Shown in pieces: positions 11,301 to 21,900 of a stretch of 64,000 bases of DNA. The stretch covers positions 5,485,507 to 5,549,506 of the forward strand of contig CM055760.1 of NCBI GenBank assembly GCA_029465975.1. Direction: 5' to 3'. This DNA comes from Dallia pectoralis (Eukaryota; Chordata; Actinopteri; Esociformes; Umbridae). Within the stretch, counting starts at the first letter, position 1. Each line of letters begins with the position of its first letter. Under the pieces are notes generated by a model. It searched no databases, was not told where the DNA came from, and saw nothing but the letters and a program-made list of their open reading frames with translations. The translations under genes and the position numbers were made by a program.

Positions 11301-14300
11301 GTCATCCACCAAAAGTTGCGGCTGCTGCGCAAACAAAAGCTGTGGCCTGTGCAGTGCAAAAGGGAAAGAACTGCTTGAAAGTATCAGAGAAACGAACAGA
11401 AGGGATTAAATGCTCTCAGCGCCAACAACCGTGCTATATGACTAACCATTACAGACCGCCACAGAATCGTTTCAGACCCGTTATGTCAGTGGAATTCATG
11501 ATAATACATGGTGTGAAAAGCAACATCACCGTCATTTGTCATTAGGTCGCTCTTCTTCATTTTCTTTCCATCCTTGTCTTCATCAGGGGAGGAGTCTCCT
11601 CCAGCTTTCCTTTTGCCCTTCCTCTTGGCGGCGGTGGGGGTGGGTGTGGTCCCTTCATTCGAGACGTCCTCATTCTCCTTCTCTCCCTCCTCCTCCGCCT
11701 CCTCCTCCTCTCCGACCACCTCCTCTACGTCTGACCCTTCCTCCTCTACGTCACTCAACTGCTTCGCTGCGTTCTTCTCTGATCAAGGGAAGAGAGAAAT
11801 GGTGAGATTTTATGACCCGCAGCTAAATAACGAACGACTGTGGAGTGAGGCACCATATATTACATGGGAGGTACAAGACAAGACATTCGTTTTAAGTTAC
11901 TTTTTGTTTGAATCTTTTTCTTGATCACTTTCTTCTCTGTAGGGGGCTTCTTTTTCTTTTTGGATTGCACTGCCAAAATCTTCTCCAGGAGGCTAGTGAA
12001 GAACTCCACATCTAGCCTCCGCTTCTCCTCTGGGGTACGAACACAAGAACCCGGATGAGTTGAATGCAACGCCATAATTTCGAAGTGCATGGTAAGCAGA
12101 TTCAGACTTACTAAAGGCCTTGTCAATCCTCCAGCTGTTTGCTCTCTCCTCTTTCTTGAACTTGTTCTGACAGATCAGAAAACAGTAAATTAGGTCGTTT
12201 GACGATGTTACACTGGTGAGGTATGTGACACCAAACAGTCATGGTGAGGTATGTGACACCAAAGCAAACAGTCATTTCTAAGTAGCCAGTAACAACCTTG
12301 TTGTTGCACATGTTATACCGCACGCACGCTACACGGCACTCACTATATATCGTATATACCTTGATCTCTGTGCGACCGCGGTGTGGGAACAGCTGTCCAA
12401 TCATAGAGAAGTCTGTTCCCACCATGCTGATGGCCAGGAAGAACATGTCCGTCTCTAACCAAACAACACATAAATGTTAGGGTTTCATTGGGGCACTCCA
12501 TCAACCATATAACGCTGTGACTCCTCGCCATCCCAACAGTAGGACATATTAGTGTTCAGAATGACCTTTGTTTGACCAGGGCTTGACGTGTGTCCCCTTT
12601 CTGAAGCTGGAATAAGTTGTTGTGGAGCCACGCTCAAAGATGGGGTCTCTGTCATCCGCTGGGTTAGGCCCCTTCTGCCTCAACACCTCCACCGTCAAAC
12701 TGGAGCACACAGACAGACACACAATCAGGAAGGATGAAGTCAGTAATGTGAAAACCTCCCAGGATCAGAGTCAAATCGAGGTAAACGACAAATAGATTTA
12801 GGACGGAAACTATAAAGTCACTGACCTCTCTTCGTCGATGATCAGAGAGCCGTCCTCTGCCACCTTCACCCGCGGAACCAGCGCACCACTGTTGGCATCG
12901 TCGTCCTCTTCCGCATCTTCGTCCTCGTCTCTTTGGGTGTCTGGTTCTGCCAGGGCCTCCGGTGTTGGGGCTCTCTCAGGTGACCTGTGGAGAACCGGGG
13001 AGATTGGTCAAACTTGCTAACAAGGTGAAATGGAAAGGTCCAGTGTAGGAAGCACGATTGTGAAATTCACCATTCAGAAACATTTTCTACATCAAGTGTG
13101 GTTGCAGTCCGTTTTTGTTGTTGCCAATATTGCAATTGTGATCCAAATTCCAATAAATGTGCAGCTATATTTGAGGCTAAACAAAGAAACTAATAGGTCA
13201 TATTAAAATAATAATAAGAGGCTGTGTAGAGCTTAACAAAAAATGACAAATATTTTCCAGGAGATTTGAATATGAAACTCGGAACATGCTAATATAGGTC
13301 TCTAAACTTAGGAGGGAATTTCTGCAAGGAATACTATAATTCTAACATTCAGAAACATGCCGGGGAAAGTGAAGCATGTATTCCTTTTATACTTCATCCT
13401 TAGACTGCTTGCATGACAAGGACACCAATTTACAATTGTGTTATTTTATGAACTATCCCTTTAAGCCATCAGTTAGTCAGTAGTTGTAGAATGTCCACAA
13501 AACGAAGCCTATATGTTGGCTAAACGTTTCTGTACTTAAAAAAAAAACAGTCAATGCTCCTCGTTCTTGCATAGCTTGCTATTACCAAGTGGTATAATTA
13601 TAACAAATGCTTTGACCGAATCAAGGAACGTTAGAGCCAACACACAGGCCCCAAATGACAGGTTAAATCCCTGTATAAACTGTGGTAAGAAAACATCTCA
13701 TAATTCCTGTCCACCGCAATGTCGATAAAACATACCTGCTGCAAAAGTTTTTTAAACGCTAAACTAACATAAAATTTAAAAAATACTACAATAACACCTG
13801 AACCTTTATCTAAGTGGAACAGCATGTATATATATCTTAAAAACATGATGGTCTTACGGTTCTCTTGGTGGCGTGAGTGGTAGCACAGTCTCATTTTCCG
13901 TTTGGTCCTCTTCCAGGAAAGACCTGCAGACAACAAAACGAAGAACACATGTTTTGGTTATCCCTTATAAGACCTGAGACAAACCCTGACCCAGAAATCC
14001 TTATTCCTTAGTCATTATCGAACACAAACCCTAATCAGACCCTAAACGTAACCTTGTTAACTCAACTTATCCTAACCACATCACGCCCAAATGCATGTTG
14101 GTCCAGACAAAAATAAAATGATATTCTATCGCTGAGGGAATATGTCTACATAAATGTGGATCGCACACACACAAACTTAAAGGCGTGGCCTTACGTCATG
14201 GGATTAGCTTCAGGTAGGTAGTAGATGAGGTCTCTCATGGTCATCTTGGAGGGGTCCATGTTGTATTCCTTCAGACACACATGCACTTTGCTTCGCTTCT

Positions 14301-15987
14301 GCACATTGAAAACAGCACACTGTAAACCATTTTTAACAACTGAGTTTAAAAGTCAGCATGCTAACAACGTTATTGTCACGTACTGTCTTGATGGATCAAC
14401 CATGAACGTCAGAAACTTTTCTCTCTTGTATTAATCATATTTATCCAAGCAGTTTAGAATAGCACCATTCGCAGTGTAAAACAACTCAGCAAAACATCGA
14501 TACAAAAGGGCCCAAACTTGTTAAGGGCCTGTGACTAACAGGGGCCCTAAAAAGTAAAACAAATCAATAACAATCTAGTAACCTGCCTGGTGCCAGGCCC
14601 AGCAGATGCAGATGCTATTGAACACTCATAATGAGTGGAATTCAAACTGAAGATTATTCTCTGAACTAAAATCGCTGGAACTAAAACCCATCTCACCTTC
14701 TCCCTGTTCATCTCCTGCCTCAGCAGTTCTCGCAGCTTCCGGGCCTTGGCGAGCCTCTGTAGGTCGGTTGGGTCATTGAGGAACCGGCTAAGCCGAGACC
14801 TTCCTGGAGCCAGACCGGTGAATCCAACCGGCACCGACCTGGCTGCAAGAGCCTTAGCTTTCTCTGATACCGAGACACCTTCTCGGTCTGGAAGGGACAA
14901 TGATTTGCCTTTCTCCAACAGAGCCGGTGTCGCTTTACGTGTCTTTTTCTGGGGATTCGATTGGACAAAGCCACTGTTTGGTTCAGCAACCTGAGGGGAT
15001 TTTGCCTGGATGTCAACTGCTTGCGTAACCAGTTGTGATGTGGAAGAGACTTTCGCTGGCTCCTTCCCCGGAGGGGTCATTAAGGGCTCAGGGCCTGGGG
15101 AAGCTGAGGACGGGGAGCTGGGTTTAGGCTGCCCTTTGGCCACCCTATTACTTAAAGAAGGCCTCCGCCTTGGGGATCTCATACCCTGTGAGGAGCCAGC
15201 ATCTGGCAGGCTGGGGGCCGGTGTAGCGTTGAGGTTTGGATCAGGCATGTCACTGGCTGCCTTCCCAGGGGACTTGGGGTTCCGCTGGGACGACTGGGGG
15301 AGAGCTGGGGTGGCAGCAGCCCGGGGTTTGGCCAGGTTTGGCATGACAGAGAACCGCTTCCTCCTTTGAAGGCCACCAGAGGCGGTCCCACATGTTGGGT
15401 CTGCATTCAGGTCTTTCCCATCCCTGCAGCAAACAGTCAATGGAGACAATCGGACGGTTGCCAGGGCAAGTAGACAGAGCTGTTGGGCAGGTGCAATGTA
15501 TATTGTGGCTGCCCAGCCAGCTAAATGAATTGTCATCACCCAGAATTTTTTTTTGGAATAGACGTGCAAGATCGGAGAACTACAAAAACATCCAGGTGTC
15601 ACAATCACAAGCCAGGTGTCACTGGCTCAAAGTTGCAACAGACCCAAATAAAAAGAAGAGTTCAGTTCTTCACTGAAATTATGCAAATGCATTTGTTTTG
15701 CCAAGACAAAGTGCATATTCGAACCATGGATTGCACACCACTTTTTATTCCATTGAATAATTGATTGCCACTCACTCTTTCGGTGTGGCGGATGACTCTT
15801 TCACTTCAGTAGTGGCCAAGTCGTTAACCCCTTGATCGTCTGCCAGGAGAGATTCTTCAGAGGCTTGGGAGCCTGCAGCCGGAACCTCTTGGGCAGGTAG
15901 AGGAGTGTCCTGGGAAGAGACCGGAGCTGGGCCTCTGCCAGCTGGTCTGACATTGGGCCGAACACTGATCCTGGATCTGCGGAGCAT
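2318..15987 (-). CDS. bdp1: BDP1: TFIIIB subunit B'' (RNA polymerase III initiation), 22 coding exons, 2077 aa
   Basis: BDP1 joins TBP and BRF1/BRF2 in TFIIIB and helps recruit and open promoters for RNA polymerase III. Exons, 5' to 3': 15987-15776, 15423-14697, 14298-14195, 13923-13858, 12984-12826, 12699-12566, 12454-12360, 12166-12112, 12029-11901, 11778-11530, 11200-11122, 10857-10650, 10426-10317, 10207-9796, 9463-9329, 9141-9105, 7728-5663, 4988-4729, 4633-4419, 4300-3970, 2973-2649, 2443-2318. They sum to 6,234 nt (2,078 codons) and all phases match. Family landmarks: N-terminus MLRRSRISVRPNVRP; SKMTMRDLIYYLP near residue 335; the SANT domain at about 462-518 (FLAISMVGTDFSMIGQLFPH); the acidic LVTLRASQSEDDEDEGE block; PGRRPRGFLSF near 1930; and C-terminal QYFFSDIFTEVEE. 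Lineage-specific repeats lie at residues 1093-1227. Exon 15 could instead end at 9332, and exon 19 has a tandem acceptor (4633 or 4630); both alternatives keep frame. Confidence 0.95.
3372..3818 (-). mobile_element. Tc1/mariner-like transposon remnant in a bdp1 intron
   Basis: The left end reads ATATGGACGAAAGTATTTGG, the terminal repeat style of fish Tc1-like elements (a TATGGACAAAAGTATTGGG type). A degenerate counterpart (TGTCCCACTGTATTTAG) lies near 3792-3815. Minus-strand fragments between them resemble Tc1 transposase, read as short pieces with stops and internal deletions, so it is non-autonomous. It lies in the intron between exons 3970-4300 and 2649-2973. Confidence 0.6.
6470..6660 (-). 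repeat. bdp1: 39-bp coding repeat, about 4-5 units of KPKEDTTTQ(P/S)E-like 13-mers
   Basis: The bdp1 frame repeats a 13-residue Lys/Pro/Glu/Thr-rich motif (core PKPKEDTTTQSEP) four to five times, diverging at both ends. It lies downstream of the 9-residue array in the same exon. The period keeps frame. Mammalian BDP1 also carries long internal repeats of a different unit, so independent expansion in this region looks like a recurrent property of the family. Confidence 0.85.
6959..7363 (-). repeat. bdp1: 27-bp coding minisatellite, 15 units of ASAPVTMTT-like 9-mers
   Basis: Fifteen consecutive 27-bp units in frame with bdp1 encode ASAPV(T/S)(M/V)TT at about residues 1093-1227. A sixteenth degenerate unit (GSISVTTST) follows. 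Units differ only at the T/S and M/V positions, so the array is recent and near-homogeneous. Because 27 is divisible by 3, copy-number change would not shift the frame. Every unit is Ser/Thr-rich and could be phosphorylated or O-glycosylated; that is inference only. Confidence 0.9.
7794..9037. repeat. 24-bp CpG-rich minisatellite, about 52 copies, filling a bdp1 intron
   Basis: The array is tandem with period 24. The unit core is CCGTACGTGCCGGGCGAG followed by GGCAAA, giving about four CpGs per unit. Variants differ mainly in the bases after CCGTA (CGTG, CGAG, AGAG, and TGTG or TTTG at the left end). Three small interruptions occur near 8025, 8133 and 8490. It occupies about 90% of the 1.38-kb intron between exons 9105-9141 and 5663-7728. 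All six frames stay open because 24 is divisible by 3, so the 400-490-codon frames here are artefacts. Confidence 0.95.
12208..12272. repeat. Short direct duplication in a bdp1 intron
   Basis: The phrase GAGGTATGTGACACCAAA occurs twice about 30 bp apart, each followed by an AACAGTCAT-like tail. This is a two-copy local duplication between exons 12112-12166 and 12360-12454. No function is visible. Confidence 0.6.
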
Positions 15988-16679
15988 GCTCTCCTGCAGA
16001 TGGTATATAGCAGATGGTAAAGTTAGCTAACTGTTGTTAGCAGTAAATTTGATTAGCAATGTAATAAGACCAATTTCAAATAAATTACAGTGATTATTAG
16101 ATTTTAACTAGGAACCCATTAACTGTCAGAAAACGAAACGTACTCATCCAGGGGGTCACAAAAAAATATATATAAGTATCACTAAATAGACCGGTACATT
16201 CAGTACAAAGAACTACATGTACATACATCAGCAATGGCATCTAACAAGTCAGCTATTTACCTTAGCTACAAAAAGTACTTTCAGCTGTCAAATGGCACAG
16301 ACTCATTTTATTGAAATTTATTGAAATCTTTGACTTAACCCAACTGCCTTCTGGCTATAAAACTGTACATAATGACATATGGTTTGTATACATAGCTAGT
16401 AATGTGCAAAACGAACCGACAGAAACCGTTAACTGGGATTGTGGCAAACATGTGTATACCATCTTTAAGCTTTCTTTTGACGCTAAACTTGCTAGCCAGC
16501 TAACGACAGGTAAACTAGCTGGCAGTGTTGCTCATTTGATAACAACATTCTCCAGTTACGTAACTAACGGGATAAATAAAAATACAAACCTCTGCGTTAA
16601 ATAATTAGTTAATTTGAATATATTCCATATGTTCGACGTTTTCATCCAACTTCAGCGCGCCCATGTATAAACACACCAC

Positions 16680-16760
16680 AGCTACTAGACCGCCATGTTG
16701 TTTTCAGCGACGTCACGTGTCAGTCGCGAAACGCATTATGGGAAATGTAGTTTGGGGGAT
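16680..16760 (-). promoter_or_regulatory. bdp1: bdp1 promoter: YY1, CRE/E-box and ZNF143-type motifs
   Basis: Within about 70 bp lie CCGCCATGTTG (16690-16700; YY1-type), GACGTCAC (16709-16716; CRE-like) overlapping CACGTG (16714-16719; E-box), and GCATTATGGGAAATGTAGTT (16733-16752). The last is the reverse complement of an ACTACATTTCCCA-type ZNF143/Staf site. The cluster is typical of TATA-less housekeeping promoters. It lies about 700 bp upstream of the first coding exon, which starts just after a good acceptor (CATCTGCAG, then GAGAGC and ATG), so a non-coding first exon is likely, with a possible donor near 16589. Confidence 0.65.
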
Positions 16761-16769
16761 AGCGGAAAA

Positions 16770-18465
16770 GATAAAGGGGGCCGGAAAAGATAATGTCAGG
16801 ATTAGCTGTTTGTGATCATAATGAACATTTGTAAATCCCAATTGAAAGACAGAGACATACCATTATGTGAACGTTTCTCGCATTCATCTAATTTAATGCA
16901 TTCAAATGTGTGTCCACCTATTTTAACAGCCAAGAATATTTTCTTGTTTACCCAGAAATACCTGGAACAAATAATATAACTGTCTCCGCATCAGAAATAC
17001 TTTTTATACGTCAGTTTACGTTCAAACAAATAATTTGTTTGGGCCCCTTACTATAAACAGTTATTGTGCAGTTAACACACGAATATGAATAGGCTTAATA
17101 GAAAACAATATTTTACTACAAATAATGAAAATATGTAAGTTGTAGAAGATGTCTAGTTGGAGTTCAGAGTGAATGTGAATGTTTGGTGAAGGCTATAGAA
17201 AGTTTGGTTCCAGGGGCATGTTCCTGAGAGCTACTGCTGTAGGGAAGAAAGTGTTCTGGTGGCATGAGGTATTGCTCTAGATAGACCTCAATCTTCATGA
17301 TGGGAAAATCTCCTGGGTGGGAGGAGTTAACCTTAACTGTGCTGCCCGCCTCTGTGTCCTGGAGTCACTTAAAGACGAAAGGTTGCATTCAATGACCTGC
17401 TGAACCTTGACAGTGGCTACAGCATACTAAATGGTGATGGATGAAGTCAGGACGGACTCGGCAGTGTAAACATTTGTCTTAGTCTTTGAGGAATTGTACC
17501 TTTTTAGCTGCTGCAGGAAGTACATCCTCTGTTGCGCTCCCAATAAAGGTCCTGTGCGATAATGTATCCCAGGAATCAAAAGGATCCACGTGTTGACTGG
17601 GGAGCCACCCAGCCAGGACAATCGCAAAAAGGGCTGCTGGGCCATGGACAAAACCGCAAGATTTTTCATCTTTGTTTTGGGAATTAAAACCACGTAACCT
17701 TATGTTTTATGAACAAATGCACATCATACTCTAAAGCTGTCCTTAAGTGAAAGCACTTGTAATTTGTTTAAATTTGATTGAATTCACTCTGTGTGCAACA
17801 CACAGCTAAAGAGACAAGTAACCATTAATATCCAATGAGAGCAAGCAACAATCAGCGACTGTGGGTGGTTCTACGCTCGGAGACAAATTCTCCCAGTGAG
17901 AGACATTTGAAAGTTAGGTTTAACTTTATGCTAATTACTATTTGCCTGCACCAGGAAGTCCCTTCTCGTTTCCAGGTAGCTAAAACCATAAGAGGGACTT
18001 ATCATTGCAGTGTCCGTTTTTTCTATTATTTATGAGAAGTCTCTGGCTTCATGCAGATTTTAAATAAAAACATTGATGCATTAAATGATGTTTCAGAGAT
18101 CGTTGGGATCACATGTAGCTGATCCATGCAGAAATACAAAATCTAAATAGCGATTTGAGAATTGACGAATCCTTAGGTCGACATTATGTTAATAAATTAT
18201 ATTTTTCTGTAGTGTTGTCACAAATGAAACCAAATCCAGTCACTGGAAATTTGTATAACGCTGAAAATCTCAATTTTGCTGCCGCTGGGAGATTATCTTC
18301 TGACTCATTTGGACTGTTCTACGCAAACGTGGCATACTAATACTCCGTAAGGGGAATAGTCCATAAATGGAGCAGTTAACCACTTCCAAAAAATCAGCTA
18401 CCTGACAAAACAGCAAAAAAAAAAAAAAAAAGGAACCAAACCCACAAAGAACGACATTGACAAGA
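16770..18465. other. Spacer between the dab2 3' end and the bdp1 promoter
   Basis: Apart from the LINE fragment at about 17160-17650 and a poly(A) run at about 18415-18430, I see no gene. Open frames are short and unsupported. dab2 and bdp1 are both transcribed leftward, so this 1.7 kb holds the dab2 termination region and sequence upstream of bdp1. Confidence 0.5.
17160..17650 (-). mobile_element. LINE fragment (C-terminal region of a non-LTR retrotransposon ORF)
   Basis: The minus-strand frame contains AQQRMYFLQQLKRYN followed by YTAESVLTSSITI, the pattern found near the C-terminus of fish non-LTR reverse transcriptase ORFs (A-Q-Q-R-x-Y-F-L-x-x-L-K, then E-S-V-L-T-S-S-I-T). Sequence further left matches the next part of such ORFs but is broken by stops and frameshifts. 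It is an old, inactive, 5'-truncated copy. The clade (L2, Rex1 or similar) was not resolved. Confidence 0.6.
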
Positions 18466-18983
18466 ATACCTTTTTCTGTGTTTAATATTGACATTGAACA
18501 TTACCAGGGACTTTCCTTCCAACCATCCACGTGCATCCCTGTAATATCCCCTCCAATAAGAATCATTACAAAACATTTCATTACAATTTCTTTTAACATA
18601 TAATTAAGTGGTACTGAAAAGCTGTGAGTGATGTTACCAGAAACACTACTACCACCACCGCTGATTGAACAAGACATTAAGGGGCCGTTGGAGATTAATT
18701 GAAATCCAGCACGACCGGGAAGGATTAAGTGTGCATTGGGGCAGAGGCTAGACATTCTAATTACGCAGATTGTCTAATGCTTGTCGTAGTTGTAGCAGCT
18801 GGTTGTAAAGATATTTGGTTCATGAGATTTGCTGCTTATTTCCTGGACCACTGCAAACCTGACTGAAAGAGGAAAGAACTGGTTGAATACACAAAACATG
18901 CGTTTAGATGTTACATGCTAAGAATCCATATGATTCTTCAGTTCCTGATTGTCACTTACATGTGGAACATGACAGGCGAGGTG
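18466..18983 (-). other. dab2: dab2 3'UTR (inferred end)
   Basis: This sequence follows the dab2 stop codon (18984-18986). On the minus strand an ATTAAA hexamer lies at 18481-18486, followed by a T-rich stretch, which would give a 3'UTR of about 520 nt. No strong AATAAA was found nearby, so the end is tentative. Confidence 0.3.
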
Positions 18984-21900
18984 TCAAGCAAAGGGGTTTC
19001 CAAACGGGTCTCCGAAGGGGGCTGAATGTCCAGTGGTCTGGGCCATATGAAGTCATTAAAAAAGGAAAAGAGTCAAGGTTTTGCAACGATACAAGGCATG
19101 TTTGCGGCGTTTGATTATTCTCATTGCCTAGTCTTCTCAAATTCACCAGTTAATACCTACCGTAGCTAAAAGAGGTGCCCCAAACGGATTAGCAGTTGCA
19201 GCACCAAACGCATCATCAAACAGGTTCAGGTTGGCACCTGGCGCAGTGGTGGGAGCCGGGGCTGGATTTGGGGCGAAGGCATCCAGAAGCCCTAGGCTGG
19301 GAGCTACCGGAGGAGACTGGAGGGTGGCTGCTTGTCGTGGGGTTGCTTTAGGTGGGTCTGAAGACAAAGGTGGAAGCATCTCGGTTAAAATCTACAGACG
19401 CATGCAAACGTTAACGTATCAGAGGCTACATGCCAATTTCGCTAATTTCCACAGGAACAGAGAGAAAAAACTGCCATTACCGCAGATAGCTTTTGAAATA
19501 TGACTGTGAATTTCAAAGTCGTCATGATCTGCAACTTCCTGGGGAACGCCCACTTTGCTCGAAAAGTACTGGGCAAATGCTCCATCCCCATTAGAGCTTG
19601 GGATGACCGCAGACATCTGCTCCCCCTTCCTGGCCGGAATTGCTGGAGGCTTGGCAATCTGGAAATCCTTAAACATGTCCTTCCCAGTCTTCTTCTCCTT
19701 CTCGCCTCCCAGGGGGTCCAGAGCTGTAAAGGCACTGGGTTCCACCTTAGCCGGGGCCTCCTTGACTGGGGGCCTGGGTGGGGGGCGTGGTGGACCTTGT
19801 GTCATGCCCTGTGGCGGGCCTCCAATCATAGCATATGGCCCAGGCTGGAAGGGGTTAGCCATGACAGGCTGTCCCCAGCCTGGTGCTCCTCCCATCGGCC
19901 CTGCAGGGGCAGGCGGTCCCCATGCCTGGGTGACCGGTGGGGCCCCATATGGTGAAGGAGCCTGATGGCCCCAAGGGGCCGGGGGTATGGGCAGGGCACC
20001 GAAGGCTGAAGGCTGGGGGAAAGTGGGCTGGTGGTTAGGGAGTGTTACTCCTCCTGGCATGGTGAACATGGATGGGGCTTGGGTTCCCCATGGCGACGGG
20101 GCCGTTCCTGGGATGGTGACTGATGGCGGACCCAACTGCAACACTCCTGAAGGACAGAGGGATTCAAGGGGAAAAAGGAGGAGAATGACCCCACGGGTTT
20201 GTCTCTAGCCTGGCACAGCTAGGCCAAACGGAAAATGCAGATGACTAGCTTTGTTGTAACGTGGCTCATTTTGAGTGCTGGAGTCTTACCCAGAGCTGCT
20301 AACGAGTTGGTGGTCTGACTGTTGAAGAGGTCGTTGGAGGCAGACGAACAGACAGACTGACTGGGAGGAGCAAACAGGTCGGCCCCAAACAGGTCATCAG
20401 CAGGAGGAGACTGATGGAGAACCCACAAATTAGTCCAACAAAAGCTATAATGAGATATATAAACAATTGAGAACTAGTGGCAAGCACTGAGTGACCGATG
20501 ACTATATTATGAATGAGAACGCATTATAGAACTACTTACTGGGAGAAATTGTTACAATACAAAGGAGAGAGTGTCTAATTATACAAAGAGGGATTACTTA
20601 CCTTCACCATTCACTGAAGCAAGACAAGCAAGACAAGAAGAGCATAAATAGGACCGCAAACAGAAGTCAGTAAGTGTTGAGGGGGGGAGCGGACAGGCAG
20701 GTTAGAAAAGCGCTGTGAGCAGCGAGATCACATGCAGTTACATTAGGAAACCCCTCGCTCTTCCAGCTGCGTCCCGGAGACAACGAACTACACCCAACCG
20801 AATAACACCGCACCGAAACCCATGATGCTAGAAACAAACAGCAGTGCAGTGCAACCAGTCGCCCTGTCGGAATAAAGTATCCCAGGGTGATATCCCAGTG
20901 AAAATGGAAAGGGGGGATTGTTAGAATACCAATTAGGGATGGTGGTTGGGGGGGTCGGGGGTACGAGCAGACATGCAGCAATACCATGGAACCTCTAGAA
21001 AGCGTCCCCGTGGCACTCCTCCGACCTCGTCCTGGTTTTGCGCTCTGCGGAGGGGGGCATATCACCACCGAACCGTCCTTGCTAGGGAGTTCCGGCTCAA
21101 AGGACGCGCTGTTAAGTGGCAGGCTTATCCCGGATGCGACGACAAAGGGATTCTGCGTGGAGGGAACCGGTCCCAGAACGCTGCGTAGCGGTACCCTGCT
21201 CTCGTCGGTAACCACTCCCCCTAGTGGCCACTGGCCATTACTCAGGGCCTGGATCGTGTTCTTACCGGACAGCCCGTTCAACTGCTGACCAAAGTGCTCA
21301 GATCCTCCGCTAAGCTCAGCACCATTCGCGATTGGCCTACCAGAGAGGTGAACGGCGCCCTCTTGGCTGTGATTGGTGGAGGGACCTGAGATCAAAGAAC
21401 AGGGGGGCGCCGATGAAGCGAGGGGGTCGTCGCTGAAAGGGTCAGTGTCTGGGGTTGGAAAGAAGCCAAACGAAGAGGAGAAGTGGCTCTCTGTCTCGGC
21501 GGTACCCCAAGGGTTAAGGCCAAGGGAAGTAAAGGGATTCCCCTTTATACAGTTCTGATTGCGGTCAACCTCGGCCGACAGATCCATCAATAGAATATCA
21601 TTAGTTTCCTGGTTATCGAGGGGGAAAGAGGGAAGGAGAGAGGAATAAAAATCAGTTGTGCCGAAAGAAGCGACTTGTGACACGGCGAAATTAATCAATG
21701 ATATGACATGAAGACAATTTATGACGGAATAAGTTACAGTTGTCGGATGATTAATGAACATAACAGGAATCAAACTGAACTCTTGAAATCGGCCAGTTTC
21801 CAGCCATTGTGTCCACGGGACGACGACAATTATTCAGAAGTTGTTGAAATGAAAAGGTATAAGAGATAGGCCTAATCAAACTACTTCAAAATGAAGACAA

